Source of the DNA: Pseudomonas citronellolis
GTDB lineage: Bacteria; Pseudomonadota; Gammaproteobacteria; Pseudomonadales; Pseudomonadaceae
Length of the DNA stretch: 55,064 bases
Direction of reading: 5' to 3'
Assembly: GCF_029335315.1 (NCBI RefSeq)
Contig: NZ_JARJLT010000139.1
Span: forward strand, 1 to 55,064
Shown: positions 25,119 through 34,051 of the stretch, piece by piece
Layout of the letters: every line of letters begins with the position of its first letter
How positions within the stretch are numbered: the stretch's first letter is position 1
Notes under the pieces: generated by a model
Told to the model about the DNA's origin: nothing
The model's input: only the letters and a program-made list of their open reading frames with translations
Database searches by the model: none
Made by a program: the position numbers and the translations under genes

Positions 25119-26123
25119 TCAGCAGATCAGGAAGCGGCGACTGCCAACCTTGGTGGTTGGGTAGCGCGCCAGCAGGTAGGGTTTTTCCTTGAGCAGCAGA
25201 GGCACATCGAGCACCACGCTGTCTTTGGCCTTGCGCCAGGACACCGAGCCGTTGGCGAACAGCGCGCGACTGCTATCGCCCATGGCCTGTTGCAGTTGCT
25301 GCTTCAGCTCGGCCTCACGCTTGCCCTGCATTTCCAGGCTGGCGCGGACACGCTGCAACTCATCGAATGCGGCCGACAGTACCGAGTGCTCGGAGAAGTC
25401 CAGGGTGCTGCCATGGTCCTCCGGATACAGGCAGCGCAGGGCCTGCTCTGCTGACTCGGAGCCATCCGCCGGCGGCGGCGTATCGCGTTGCACGTAGCCC
25501 CAGAAGTCGCGTTCCAGCTCGATCAATCGGGCGATGAGCTCCTCGTCGCGCTCGATGCGATGGATCTCCAGGCGCTGACCACCGAGCAGCACGGCGACAT
25601 CGGCCGCCTGCTTGCCGGTCACTGCCAACTGATGCATTACCTGCAATTGCACATAGACCGGCACACCCTCTTTCCACAGACGTGCTCCATTGATGCCGGC
25701 GGTTTTGCATTCGAGGACCTGCACATTGCTCGCGCCAATCACCTCGCGATCGATGTTGGCCAGCATCCAGCTCAACGAGGGATCCGGATGCTGCAGCACG
25801 GCGTTGATCCGCCTCACCCGGTTGCCGCTGCGGCGGGTGTAGTGGAGAGCGACGATGGGTTCGAGAATGTTGCCCCAGTAGGTCGGGCTCTCTTCGTCGT
25901 TCGGATCACTCTTGGGTAGCCCGGCATCGCGGCCGGTTTTCTCCAGCCACAGCTCCAGCTGCGACTTGTAGGGATTGAGGCCAACCGCAGCCGCAGCATC
26001 CGAACTACCGATGCCGTGCTTGCGCACCGTCAGCCATTCCTCTCGGGACAGTTCTTTAGTGCCGACCAAGCGCAGGGCAGGGGGCTGCCGGTGCCGACGA
26101 GGAGTAGGGTGAGCATGAGTCAT
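25119..26123 (-). CDS. YqaJ-type viral recombinase exonuclease
   Basis: 334 residues from ATG 26123. It has the lambda-exonuclease-like YqaJ fold: EWLTVRKHGIGSSDAAAAVGLNPYKS, NILEPIVALHYTRRSGNRVRR, WMLANIDREV, and the catalytic VQVLECKTAG (E-x-K) followed by PVYVQLQVMHQLAVTG. It would resect double-stranded DNA for annealing-type recombination, though no RecT/Bet annealase gene is next to it. A coiled, Gln-rich C-terminal stretch occurs at about 265-300. It belongs to the element's DNA-processing module. Confidence 0.85.
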   Translation of the reverse strand: MTHAHPTPRRHRQPPALRLVGTKELSREEWLTVRKHGIGSSDAAAAVGLNPYKSQLELWLEKTGRDAGLPKSDPNDEESPTYWGNILEPIVALHYTRRSGNRVRRINAVLQHPDPSLSWMLANIDREVIGASNVQVLECKTAGINGARLWKEGVPVYVQLQVMHQLAVTGKQAADVAVLLGGQRLEIHRIERDEELIARLIELERDFWGYVQRDTPPPADGSESAEQALRCLYPEDHGSTLDFSEHSVLSAAFDELQRVRASLEMQGKREAELKQQLQQAMGDSSRALFANGSVSWRKAKDSVVLDVPLLLKEKPYLLARYPTTKVGSRRFLIC

Positions 26124-26226
26124 GAAAGGTTTCCTTCGGGCATAAAAAACGCCCGACCAGCAGAGCCAGTCGGGCGTTGGAGGGATGAGGGAGAAACTAA
26201 AAACAGCAGCGGAAGTGCTCGAGCCA

Positions 26227-26613
26227 TCAAGCCGAAGAGATTGCCGACTGACGTCGCTGTGTGTGATAGGCACGAACCTTCTCGCGCCACTCGGGCGAGA
26301 GTGACTTGGCCATGTCGAGATAGCGCAGCGGGCAGCTGTAGTAGCAAGGCGCCGCTGATTCATCCATGGCTTTGTACCCCCACTCGCCGCCACTGCGTTG
26401 CAGCAGGTCGCAGCGGATGTAATGCATGGAATCACCGGGAGCGAGGTTAGGATGAACCCCTTCGGTCTTTGCCGTTACTTCAGCGACCGACCACAGCACA
26501 TTGCCCCGCAAGGTATGGGCGACAACGCGAACGCTGGCGTGCGCATGGTCTTCAGATTGAGTCAGATCCTGGATCAGCTCTGACCGGGTACGAGATGAGA
26601 ACAACCAGCCCAT
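26227..26613 (-). CDS. Hypothetical element protein (MGWLF-type)
   Basis: 128 residues from ATG 26613. It begins MGWLFSSRTRSELIQDL and has a compact alpha/beta part with VLWSVAEVT, HYIRCDLLQR, WGYKAMDES and CPLRYLDMA, ending in a basic tail. Similar proteins accompany DUF932 and YqaJ genes on Pseudomonas elements; I believe the family is listed as DUF6927 but cannot confirm. A CGGGC/GCCCG hairpin lies between this gene and the YqaJ gene. Function unknown. Confidence 0.65.
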   Translation of the reverse strand: MGWLFSSRTRSELIQDLTQSEDHAHASVRVVAHTLRGNVLWSVAEVTAKTEGVHPNLAPGDSMHYIRCDLLQRSGGEWGYKAMDESAAPCYYSCPLRYLDMAKSLSPEWREKVRAYHTQRRQSAISSA

Positions 26614-26768
26614 GAGAGAGGCCTCCGATGAAACTCCGAGGCCCACCCTAAGGGAGTGGGACCCCGGTGGGTGGCAGTGATTGCCCAACACTGAGTTACC
26701 TGCAGAACCACTGCTGTAGTTGCAGGATCGATTGGGCGAAGAGCAATAACGAGAAGATAAAACTGCAG

Positions 26769-27737
26769 TCAGGCGACCAGCTTCAAGGCAGCATCCAGTG
26801 CACGTTGCTTGATGATGGCGCCTTGGCCGAACCAGGCCGAGTCCATGCGGTACTCAGTGCTACGAGCTCGCCGCTGGTGATCGACGAACTCGGTGACCGC
26901 GTTGAGCAGACCCCAGGCGGTACCGTTTGCCGCTTCGAGACTGCTGCCGCGACCTTGCCCCTGGTACAGGCTCTCCACCTTCTGCATGGCACGGATGTTC
27001 GGCACGACATTCGCTTTCTGACCGCTGGGCGAACTATCACCCAGCACTGTGGTAATGAAGCTCAGCACTTCTTTGGACTTCACCTTACGCTCGGCCAACA
27101 TACGCATGCGGTACATGAAGTCGTCCCATTGCGAGACGGCAATGCCGAGTTGCTTCTTCACCAACTGCGGATCGAAGCGGGTGTTGTGCGGCACCTTGAT
27201 CGCGCGCGTCGCGCCATCGACGGCAATGGTCAGGGTGTTATTGCACACTACTCGCACAGTGGTGGGCGTGGCGGTGGTGGCCAGGGTGCCGTCACAGGAC
27301 GTAGCCAGGAGCAGGTAACCATTGACCAGGTCGTTACCCTTTAGTGAGGTGTTCTGCCCGGTGCGCGCCAGTGCCCAGAACTTGCGGCCACCTTTGAGCA
27401 CTCCCGCGGTTTCCAGCTCGTAGCCGGAGACCTGGGTGAGGTCGCGGTAGAACTCCAACACCTCGCGCGGCTGCACCACCTGATAGCGCTGGGAGACCAC
27501 GGACAGTGGCGCCTTGGTGTCGGAGCGAAAGAGCACCTTTTGCTCGGGGAAGGAGTGGATGCTGCCCAGGTGGCCAACGGCGTCGGCCTTGAAGTGCACC
27601 GGGCTTTCCTGGATCTGCCAGTCCATGCCGGCTTCACGTTGCCAGATTTCCAGTGGTTGTTTCGGGGAGAGGCGACTACCCAAGCCATGCCAGGGGGCTG
27701 CGCCAACGTAAGCCATTTGTTCGATGAGATGAGCCAT
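26769..27737 (-). CDS. DUF932 domain protein
   Basis: 322 residues from ATG 27737. The conserved DUF932 order is clear: AAPWHGLGSRL near the N terminus, LFRSDTKAPLSVVSQRYQVVQPREVLEFYRDL, GRKFWALARTG, YLLLATSCDGTLATTATPTTVRVVCNNTL and TAWGLLNAVTEFVDH. DUF932 proteins are common on plasmids, phages and integrative elements; their role is unknown, though some relatives are linked to phage recombination. It is the upstream gene of the element's conserved module. Confidence 0.85.
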   Translation of the reverse strand: MAHLIEQMAYVGAAPWHGLGSRLSPKQPLEIWQREAGMDWQIQESPVHFKADAVGHLGSIHSFPEQKVLFRSDTKAPLSVVSQRYQVVQPREVLEFYRDLTQVSGYELETAGVLKGGRKFWALARTGQNTSLKGNDLVNGYLLLATSCDGTLATTATPTTVRVVCNNTLTIAVDGATRAIKVPHNTRFDPQLVKKQLGIAVSQWDDFMYRMRMLAERKVKSKEVLSFITTVLGDSSPSGQKANVVPNIRAMQKVESLYQGQGRGSSLEAANGTAWGLLNAVTEFVDHQRRARSTEYRMDSAWFGQGAIIKQRALDAALKLVA

Positions 27738-27850
27738 GATGAGTGTCCTTTGAGCAATAGCCGGCCTACAGCGCTGCATGGCTGCAGCACCGGCTGAAGG
27801 GAAAGCGAGAAGGGGATAGGAGCTAGAGGTGGAGCGGGAGCAACAGGGCC

Positions 27851-28174
27851 TCAGTCAGCAAGGCTGAACTCGTGGCCGCACTCCAGGCATTGGTAGTTGT
27901 TCAGCACACGCTCATCGATCTGTGAGCCAATCGCGGCGCCGGCCATTGCGCCGGTGGCACCGCCGACAAGCCCTCCCAGGATGGCGCCAGTGAGGCCGCC
28001 CAGGGCAATGCCCAGAGGGCCACCGATAGCGCCGATGGCAGCGCCGGCTTCGCCGCCGGCGAGAACGCTGGAGACCCCGCTGGCAGCGCCACCAATGGAG
28101 CCGATGACCCCTCCGGCTCTTTTGCCGAGGTCCTTTTTTGCGATGCGCACAGAGCTACACACGGGACAGTTCAT
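27851..28174 (-). CDS. Zinc-ribbon / glycine-zipper small protein
   Basis: 107 residues built from an N-terminal CPVC, a long Gly/Ala-rich hydrophobic middle (about 20-85, with repeated GGxxG glycine-zipper spacing) and a C-terminal CLECGHEF. The two Cys pairs could form one zinc ribbon with the glycine zipper looped out into, or packed against, a membrane. A decayed paralog lies upstream at 28399-28727. Function unknown. The 224 bp between the two show no further gene. Confidence 0.7.
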   Translation of the reverse strand: MNCPVCSSVRIAKKDLGKRAGGVIGSIGGAASGVSSVLAGGEAGAAIGAIGGPLGIALGGLTGAILGGLVGGATGAMAGAAIGSQIDERVLNNYQCLECGHEFSLAD

Positions 28175-28398
28175 GGGGGATTTTCCTATATCAGGTCGAA
28201 TTGACGATGGGAGAAGGCCTACCGTTAGGTCTTCAAGTCAGTGATATAGGTGTGAAAATTTTTTGATTCAGGTCGGTGTAATCGGGTGTTACGTACGCGC
28301 CAATCGCATGCTTATCCGTTCGGCTACACCCTTCTCTCAGAGACGAGTACCGTTGATACCGGCGGAAAGATGGACGGGAGGAGGGTCGGGAAAGCCGG

Positions 28399-28727
28399 TC
28401 AGGTCGAGAGGTTGAGGTGATGGCCGCAATTCAGGCAGCGGATGTTGGCTTGCACATGGCTATCTAACTGGTCGCGAGCTGGGCGCCGAGCGCACAATCG
28501 CCGACGCCACAAGCTAGGCCGCCGAGAAAGGCGCCGGATAGCGAACCCAGGGTGATACCCAAAGGGCCAGTGCTGGTGCCAGCCGCCGATCCGGTCTGAC
28601 CGCCGGCAAGGGCTGTGGATGCACCGCGCGCAACGCCACTGACAGTGCCGACCAGGGCGAAGATCTTAATGGCGGGAATCAGAGATGCGATCTTGAGAGA
28701 GATACAGCGAGGGCACTGCAATGACAT
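28399..28727 (-). pseudogene. Frameshifted paralog of the zinc-ribbon / glycine-zipper gene
   Basis: The first frame gives MSLQCPRC, a Gly-rich segment (GPLGITLGSLSGAFLGGLACG) and stops at GAQLATS. In the next frame the missing end continues as QLDSHVQANIRCLNCGHHLNL, with stop at 28399. A single-base gain (or two-base loss) around 28,470 explains both. The parallel with the intact gene at 27851-28174, which has CPVC at one end and CLECGH at the other, supports this. Confidence 0.75.
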
Positions 28728-28871
28728 GGCCGGTAGGCCTCCATGGTAGGTATGTCATTACGGTGATGTAGGGCTGAAGTTTTTTTAGAGTTTGAAGCTT
28801 GAAGATTTTGCCGGAATTCCGGTCGCATGTATAAAGATGCAGGCCCTATGAGGCTAGGGCCTGGTCTCGGT

Positions 28872-30011
28872 CTATTTTCTATAGGCGGCGATGTTTGTTA
28901 TGTTGTCTGGCAAAGAGTCGTTTTTGAAGATTTCTTGAATTATTTTTTCGGATTGGGTTAGTTTTGAAAGAAATTCTTTGCTTATCTTTAATTCGGTAAG
29001 TAAGCCGCCGAAGTTTTTTCCGTATGAACTTCCTAGAATGGAAATTCCCGTGGGAAGCAGTTCTGGTGACTCGGTCGCAATTTCATTGTCGTATTCTTCA
29101 GATTTTGTCCACCCATTTTTGCTTAGGTGGATGTTCGCGGTTCTGTACTGAGAGGGGGATATTATTTCTGCTTGATTGAGTCTGTAAATTATTGCTCGAA
29201 TGCTAATTCCCCACTTTAGCTTCAAAGATATTATTGCTTGCCAGTCTATCCTGGTTCTGCTTCTGCTTTTATAGCCTTGAATCAGGGCCTGGTTCGGAAG
29301 TAGGAAATGGCTTGCAAAATAGTCCGCCTGGCCTTCTGTTTCTCTATCGCCTGTCTCAACTCCGTCGTGTAGAACTATGTGAGCCGCTTCATGTGCGATA
29401 TCCATCCTAATTCTAGGTGCTGATTTTTGAGGGTTTATCAGTATAATCGGTCGACCCCGGTGTAGTGATAAAGCATCTACCTTTTCTGATACGTCACCAA
29501 AGCTAGATACAACTGCCCCAGCGTTTTCGACTACCCGTACCATATTTGTTATGGGGCCATTGCCGAGTCCCCAGTACTGCCTGCACTCCATTGCGGCTTT
29601 TTCAACATCAAAAAAGTTTTTGGCTTCGCGCTGGGGGAAGTTCACTTTAGGAAGCTCAAGATACTTTTCAAGGGCTTCAGTAAGTTTGTAAAGAAGAGTC
29701 GCCCAGGCGGTGCACTCTCTTCTGGATGATACTAGAGTGCTTTTCTGTCTTCTGAAGTGACACTCTTCTTCTTTTACAAGATTTCCTAGCGAGAGGGAGA
29801 AGAAGTCTTCTTCAACATTTAACTCGAATGCCAAGGCTCTTATAAGGTCCTGAGAAGGTGTCTTGTCTGTGGTTTCGAGTTGGTGAATATATTGCCGCGT
29901 CGTGCCAACTTTTTCTCCCAGATCATTCAAAGAAATGCCCGACATAAGTCGGGCAATGCGTAAATTATCTCCGAAGAAAAACTCTCTTTTACTCATCTTT
30001 CCGTGGCTCAT
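28872..30011 (-). CDS. HTH-domain ImmA/IrrE-family metallopeptidase
   Basis: 379 residues: an N-terminal XRE-type helix-turn-helix (about 14-70; ISLNDLGEKVGTTRQYIHQLE) fused to a COG2856/ImmA-IrrE zinc peptidase with HEAAH at 207-211 and EGQADYFASHFLLP supplying the third ligand. The C-terminal 100 residues are unassigned. It is noticeably AT-rich compared with its neighbours, a sign of transfer. It overlaps the upstream gene by 23 bases if ATG 30011 is used, or 8 bases from ATG 29996. Such proteins cleave repressors in phages and elements, or act in toxin-antitoxin and defence modules. Confidence 0.85.
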   Translation of the reverse strand: MSHGKMSKREFFFGDNLRIARLMSGISLNDLGEKVGTTRQYIHQLETTDKTPSQDLIRALAFELNVEEDFFSLSLGNLVKEEECHFRRQKSTLVSSRRECTAWATLLYKLTEALEKYLELPKVNFPQREAKNFFDVEKAAMECRQYWGLGNGPITNMVRVVENAGAVVSSFGDVSEKVDALSLHRGRPIILINPQKSAPRIRMDIAHEAAHIVLHDGVETGDRETEGQADYFASHFLLPNQALIQGYKSRSRTRIDWQAIISLKLKWGISIRAIIYRLNQAEIISPSQYRTANIHLSKNGWTKSEEYDNEIATESPELLPTGISILGSSYGKNFGGLLTELKISKEFLSKLTQSEKIIQEIFKNDSLPDNITNIAAYRK

Positions 30012-30603
30012 CGTTCTCTGCTGCTTTCTCGTCCTTCGGTCTTGGAAGCGAGACAGGAGCAGGTTTAAGATCCTTGGGCGCGTTCTCTGTGCCGTTAATG
30101 ATAGATGGCAGCGCCGGGACTTTGTGCAGAGGAATAGTGCGCGAAGAAATTACTTCTCCCGATTCGCTCATTCCGAAGAATTCAATTCCAGTAGTAAGCC
30201 CTTCGATATCAGTTTCGACTGCATAAGCCCAAACTAGTTTCTCGGGAACCATCATGTTGGAAAGCAGAGACAGTTGACGAAGCTCAGGGTAAGCCTGAGC
30301 TCGGCTATAGATATTTTTCTTTGGCTTGCTAGCTGTTCCTTTATAGAAACTGATCTCGACGCTCCCTATTTTGAAAATGAATTTCAAAGTAGGGTTAACT
30401 ATGGTGACCCAGGATTCAGCCTTGGCCAACTCGATAATTTCCGAGCAACACCAAGTGTAAGCGCGGCAGCCCAGGCTCCATCCGGTGTCACGATCATTGG
30501 CCGTATCGAGGTTTTCTGAGCGAACCTGAGCAATCAGGAAGCCAATGCGATCAACGGATTCGTCGGTGAGGCACGAATGGATATCTGATGGTTTTTTGAA
30601 CAT
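29989..30603 (-). CDS. Unknown protein overlapping the ImmA/IrrE gene
   Basis: 204 residues with no recognised family. The N-terminal 150 residues look globular alpha/beta with several Cys (LGCRAYTWCCSEII); the C terminus is Pro/Lys/Glu-rich and likely disordered. No signal peptide or membrane segment. It is the promoter-proximal gene of a two-gene unit overlapping the peptidase gene, and equally AT-rich. The overlap implies the two products work together, for example as partner and regulator, but the role is unknown. Confidence 0.7.
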   Translation of the reverse strand: MFKKPSDIHSCLTDESVDRIGFLIAQVRSENLDTANDRDTGWSLGCRAYTWCCSEIIELAKAESWVTIVNPTLKFIFKIGSVEISFYKGTASKPKKNIYSRAQAYPELRQLSLLSNMMVPEKLVWAYAVETDIEGLTTGIEFFGMSESGEVISSRTIPLHKVPALPSIINGTENAPKDLKPAPVSLPRPKDEKAAENDEPRKDE

Positions 30604-30636
30604 GAAGGGGTGCTCACTGCCTGGAAAGTCAGAGTA

Positions 30637-30666
30637 AGCTTATGGGCTTTTTCGTGGGTTTGTCAA
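30637..30666 (-). promoter_or_regulatory. Sigma70-like promoter for the HTH-peptidase unit
   Basis: On the minus strand TTGACA (30666-30661) is followed after 18 bp by TAAGCT (30642-30637), about 35 bp before the first gene of the unit. The -35 is perfect and the -10 weak. The rest of 30604-30844 shows no gene. Confidence 0.5.
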
Positions 30667-30844
30667 CCGTTCTAGAGAAAGTAAACCTGCGGTGGAAATG
30701 TAAACTGCTTCACGGGCTGCAACCCAATTATTATCCGAAATAGCCAAGCGTGAATGAGTGGCTTTAATCTGGCCAATTGATCGTGGGGAGGGGCGCTTGG
30801 GGGGGCTGTTGTTCCGGCTATGGAGGGGAGGGCCTGGCAATCTC

Positions 30845-32110
30845 TTAGGCGCTTACGCTTAAAGTCTCTTTCTCAATGTTCTTCCAGGTGTCCAGCATGT
30901 CCGCCCACTGCTGCATCATCTTGGTTCGGTCGGCTAGATACTCTGCGTGGTTGTAGGTGCGCCGAACTGCATTCTGTTCGGTATGTGCCAACTGCTTTTC
31001 GATCCAGTCTGCTGAAAATCCCAGCTCATTGAGCCTGGTGCTGCCTGTCGTACGTGTGGCGTGAGGGCTGTATTTTCCGCCCCAGCCCAAGACGTTGAGC
31101 ATCTGGCGGAACGATGCAGACACCATTGGTCGGGTGCGCACATCTCTGTGCGGAAAGACATGAATGTACTTACCGGTGATGCTCCGAAGGGTCTGCAGCA
31201 TCTCTAATGCCTGCTTGGGGAGCGGAATTGTGTGTTCCTTTCGCTTTTTCATCCGCTCCGCAGGAATGCGCCAGATGGCCTTGTCCAAGTCAAATTCCGA
31301 CCATTGGGCTTCCACAGCTTCGTTTGGCCTGCACAGCGTCAGCCACATTAGGCGGAAAGCGCAGAGGGTTTCATGGCGCCCGCCGTGGGATTCAACGTCT
31401 CGCAAAAGTTGGCCAATTTCCTCTGTCGAGAGTGCTCGCTTGTGCTGTGTTTTGTTTGCGGGCAATGCTTTTCGAACAGGGTGTACGGGGTCGTTGCTGG
31501 CGCGGAGAGTGGCGATTGCCAGTTCGAAGACGCCAGACATAGTCCGTTTGGCTTCAGCTGCGACCGACGGACCGTTTTCCTGGGCTACACCCTTCAGAAC
31601 CTCAAGGATGTGAGCAGGGGTGATTGATTTAATCGGTATTTCACCGATCCTTGGGAAGACGGTCCGCTCCAGCATTTTGAGCCGCTTGGATTTGGTGATT
31701 TCCTCCCAGTCCTTCAGTGTCAGCCACTCCTTAGCGACAGCCTCAAAAGTGATTGCTCGCTCGTGGGCTTTCTTGATTCGCTCTTGTTGACGGTGATGGG
31801 CTGGATTGATCCCTTGTATGACAAGCGCGCGTGCTTTTACGCGCTCATCGCGTGCTTCAGAAAGCGTGAATCGTCGGCCATTTCGCCGTTCTTGGGCTTG
31901 CTCGGGGGATTCTGCTTTCGGACCGATCACGTAGTCGCCAATCGCGAAGACGCTTTCCTTTTTGGCGTCGCCATCGCTCAGCTCGAACCGATAGCGCCAG
32001 GCTTTGACGCCGTTGGGCTTCACCTCCAGGTACAAGCCGTTTCCGTCCGTGAGCTTGTATGGCTTTTCCTTGGGTTTCGCGGTTCGGCACTGAGTATCGG
32101 TGAGAGGCAT
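30845..32110 (-). CDS. P4-type tyrosine integrase
   Basis: 421 residues from ATG 32110. The N-terminal DUF4102 arm-binding domain (LTDGNGLYLEVKPNGVKAWRYR), a core-binding SAM-like domain (about 120-215) and the catalytic domain are complete. The catalytic residues read Arg261 (TLCRPNEA), His350 and Arg353 (HATR), His376 (LAHTEQ) and nucleophile Tyr386 (RRTYNHAEYL). It lies next to ychF facing away from it, at the right edge of the element. It would integrate and excise the island; the attachment site is not evident. Confidence 0.93.
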   Translation of the reverse strand: MPLTDTQCRTAKPKEKPYKLTDGNGLYLEVKPNGVKAWRYRFELSDGDAKKESVFAIGDYVIGPKAESPEQAQERRNGRRFTLSEARDERVKARALVIQGINPAHHRQQERIKKAHERAITFEAVAKEWLTLKDWEEITKSKRLKMLERTVFPRIGEIPIKSITPAHILEVLKGVAQENGPSVAAEAKRTMSGVFELAIATLRASNDPVHPVRKALPANKTQHKRALSTEEIGQLLRDVESHGGRHETLCAFRLMWLTLCRPNEAVEAQWSEFDLDKAIWRIPAERMKKRKEHTIPLPKQALEMLQTLRSITGKYIHVFPHRDVRTRPMVSASFRQMLNVLGWGGKYSPHATRTTGSTRLNELGFSADWIEKQLAHTEQNAVRRTYNHAEYLADRTKMMQQWADMLDTWKNIEKETLSVSA

Positions 32111-32230
32111 GATGGCTTCCTTCGCTCTGTACCCGGTTATCTTTCCGGGTATGGATTCGCTGTACCCGGCAGCGTACCCGGCTAAGGTGTAGATCGCAAC
32201 GCGCACTCGTAGATTTTGGTAGACATGAAA

Positions 32231-32263
32231 AACCCCTTGATACTGCGGGTATCAAGGGGTTTC
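32231..32263. terminator. Bidirectional terminator between ychF and integrase
   Basis: A perfect 14-bp stem (32231-32244 with 32250-32263) with a 5-base loop, A-rich on the left and T-rich on the right. It would terminate ychF transcription on the minus strand. GTAGAC to its left and GTCTAC to its right extend the symmetry. It is also the most likely zone for the element's attachment site. Confidence 0.8.
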
Positions 32264-32299
32264 GTGTACATCAGCGTCTACTGAGATCTATATTTCGAT

Positions 32300-33400
32300 T
32301 TAGACGTTGAAGCGGAAGTGCATCACGTCGCCGTCCTTGACGATGTAGTCCTTGCCTTCCAGGCGCCATTTGCCGGCTTCCTTGGCACCCTGTTCGCCCT
32401 TGAACTGGATGAAGTCGTCGTAGGCCACGACTTCGGCGCGGATGAAGCCTTTCTCGAAGTCGGTGTGGATCACCGCCGCGGACTGCGGGGCGGTGGCGCC
32501 GATGCGCACGGTCCAGGCGCGGACTTCCTTCACCCCGGCGGTGAAGTAGGTTTGCAGGTTGAGCAGTTCGTAGCCTGCGCGGATCACGCGGTTCAGGCCC
32601 GGCTCTTCCATGCCCATGGACTCGAGGAACATCTGCTTCTCCTCGTCGTCGTCCAGTTCGGCGATTTCCGCTTCGATCTTGTTGCACACCGGCACCACGA
32701 CCGCGCCTTCTTCTTTGGCGATGGCGCGCACGGCGTCCAGGTGCGGGTTGTTCTCGAAGCCTTCCTCGGCGACGTTGGCGATGTACATCACCGGCTTGCT
32801 GGTCAGCAGGTGGAAGCCGCGCACCAGGCGCTTCTCTTCGTCACCCATGTCCTTGACCAGGCTGCGCGCGGGCTTGCCGGCGGTGAAGTGGGCGATGAGT
32901 TTTTCCAGCAGGGCTTTCTGCGCCACCGCTTCCTTGTCGCCGCCCTTGGCGTTGCGCGCGACCTTCTGCAGTTGCTTCTCGCAGCTGTCGAGGTCGGCGA
33001 AGATCAGTTCGAGGTCGATGATCTCGATGTCGCGCTTGGGGTCGACGCTGTTGCTGACGTGGATGACGTTGTCGTCCTCGAAGCAGCGCACCACGTGGGC
33101 GATGGCGTCGGTCTCGCGGATGTTGGCGAGGAACTTGTTGCCCAGGCCTTCACCCTTGGAGGCGCCCGCCACCAGGCCGGCGATGTCGACGAACTCCATG
33201 GTGGTGGGGATCACCCGCTCGGGCTTGACGATCGCCGCCAGGGCGTCGAGGCGCGCGTCGGGCATCGGCACGATGCCGCTGTTCGGCTCGATGGTGCAGA
33301 AGGGGAAGTTCTCGGCCGCGATACCCGATTTGGTCAGGGCGTTGAACAGGGTGGATTTGCCGACGTTGGGCAAGCCGACGATGCCGCAGTTGAAGCCCAT
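32300..33400 (-). CDS. ychF: Ribosome-associated GTPase/ATPase YchF
   Basis: 366 residues from ATG 33400 ([17 protein letters not shown]), the normal YchF start; upstream in-frame extension into pth is spurious. It has the Obg-group P-loop GLPNVGKST, switch regions ([17 protein letters not shown]), a coiled-coil insert around 130-200 and the C-terminal TGS domain ([33 protein letters not shown]). YchF binds ATP and ribosomes and affects stress responses. It lies 25 bp downstream of pth, as in other pseudomonads. Confidence 0.97.
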   Translation of the reverse strand: MGFNCGIVGLPNVGKSTLFNALTKSGIAAENFPFCTIEPNSGIVPMPDARLDALAAIVKPERVIPTTMEFVDIAGLVAGASKGEGLGNKFLANIRETDAIAHVVRCFEDDNVIHVSNSVDPKRDIEIIDLELIFADLDSCEKQLQKVARNAKGGDKEAVAQKALLEKLIAHFTAGKPARSLVKDMGDEEKRLVRGFHLLTSKPVMYIANVAEEGFENNPHLDAVRAIAKEEGAVVVPVCNKIEAEIAELDDDEEKQMFLESMGMEEPGLNRVIRAGYELLNLQTYFTAGVKEVRAWTVRIGATAPQSAAVIHTDFEKGFIRAEVVAYDDFIQFKGEQGAKEAGKWRLEGKDYIVKDGDVMHFRFNV

Positions 33401-33425
33401 GGTGGTGTACCTCTGGCGAGACGGG

Positions 33426-34010
33426 TCAGGCCTTCGGGCTGTGCAGCTTCTGCATCGCGCGCGTCCAGTCGCCTGCGAGCATTTCCGGCAGCACGCCGAG
33501 GGCGGAATCGATGCTGGTGTCGAGCAGGTCCTGTTCGCTGCGCGGAGCGCGGCCGAGGACGAAGCCGGAGACCAGGCTGCTGTGCCCCGGATGGCCGATG
33601 CCAAGCCGCAGGCGATGGAAGCCGTTCTGGTTGCCGAGCTGGGCGATGATGTCGCGCAGTCCGTTGTGCCCGCCATGGCCGCCGCCCTTCTTGAGCTTGG
33701 CGACGCCGGGTGGCATGTCGAGTTCGTCGTGGGCCACCAGGATGGCATCGACCGGGATGCGGAAGAACCCGGCGAGCGCCGCCACGGCCTGGCCGCTGCG
33801 GTTCATGTAGGTGGTGGGGATCAGCAGACGAACGTCGCGGCCCTGGTGGCTGAACTTGCCGACCAGGCCGAAGTACTTCTTGTCGAGGCTCAGGCTGACG
33901 CGTTCGCGGTCGGCCAGGCGCTCAACGAAAAGGGCCCCCGCGTTATGCCGGGTCTGTTCGTATTCCGGGCCTGGGTTGCCCAGGCCAACGATCAGTTGCA
34001 CGGCGGTCAC
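33426..34010 (-). CDS. pth: Peptidyl-tRNA hydrolase
   Basis: 194 residues, the usual length. The active-site signature [17 protein letters not shown] carries the catalytic His (about residue 22), and YMNRSGQAV and HDELDMPPG supply the other conserved catalytic residues. The enzyme releases tRNA from peptidyl-tRNA dropped by ribosomes. It sits between rplY and ychF in the standard Pseudomonas order. Confidence 0.97.
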   Translation of the reverse strand: MTAVQLIVGLGNPGPEYEQTRHNAGALFVERLADRERVSLSLDKKYFGLVGKFSHQGRDVRLLIPTTYMNRSGQAVAALAGFFRIPVDAILVAHDELDMPPGVAKLKKGGGHGGHNGLRDIIAQLGNQNGFHRLRLGIGHPGHSSLVSGFVLGRAPRSEQDLLDTSIDSALGVLPEMLAGDWTRAMQKLHSPKA

Positions 34011-34051
34011 GACGGGGGCCCTTTCCTTAGACGCTAGGGGCTGGCGAGTGA

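Larger units (their letters stand above)
23083..32110. mobile_element. Integrated-element remnant with tyrosine integrase
   Basis: A minus-strand block bounded on the right by a P4-type integrase next to ychF. It contains genes common on Pseudomonas integrative elements (radC, RDF-like, YqaJ exonuclease, DUF932), plus an AT-rich HTH/peptidase pair. No conjugation, replication or partition genes are seen. Deleted radC and a frameshifted zinc-ribbon gene point to decay. The left limit given is only the last element-type gene; the true end may lie further left, even beyond the catabolic cluster. I did not find flanking direct repeats. Confidence 0.55.

Noticed and set aside
32318-33649. Plus-strand open frame opposite ychF
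   Set aside because: Antisense shadow of ychF; no ribosome site or recognisable domain.
33401-33748. In-frame N-terminal extension of YchF to 33748
   Set aside because: It runs through pth on the same strand in another frame; YchF always begins at MGFNCGIVG, and 366 residues is the normal length.
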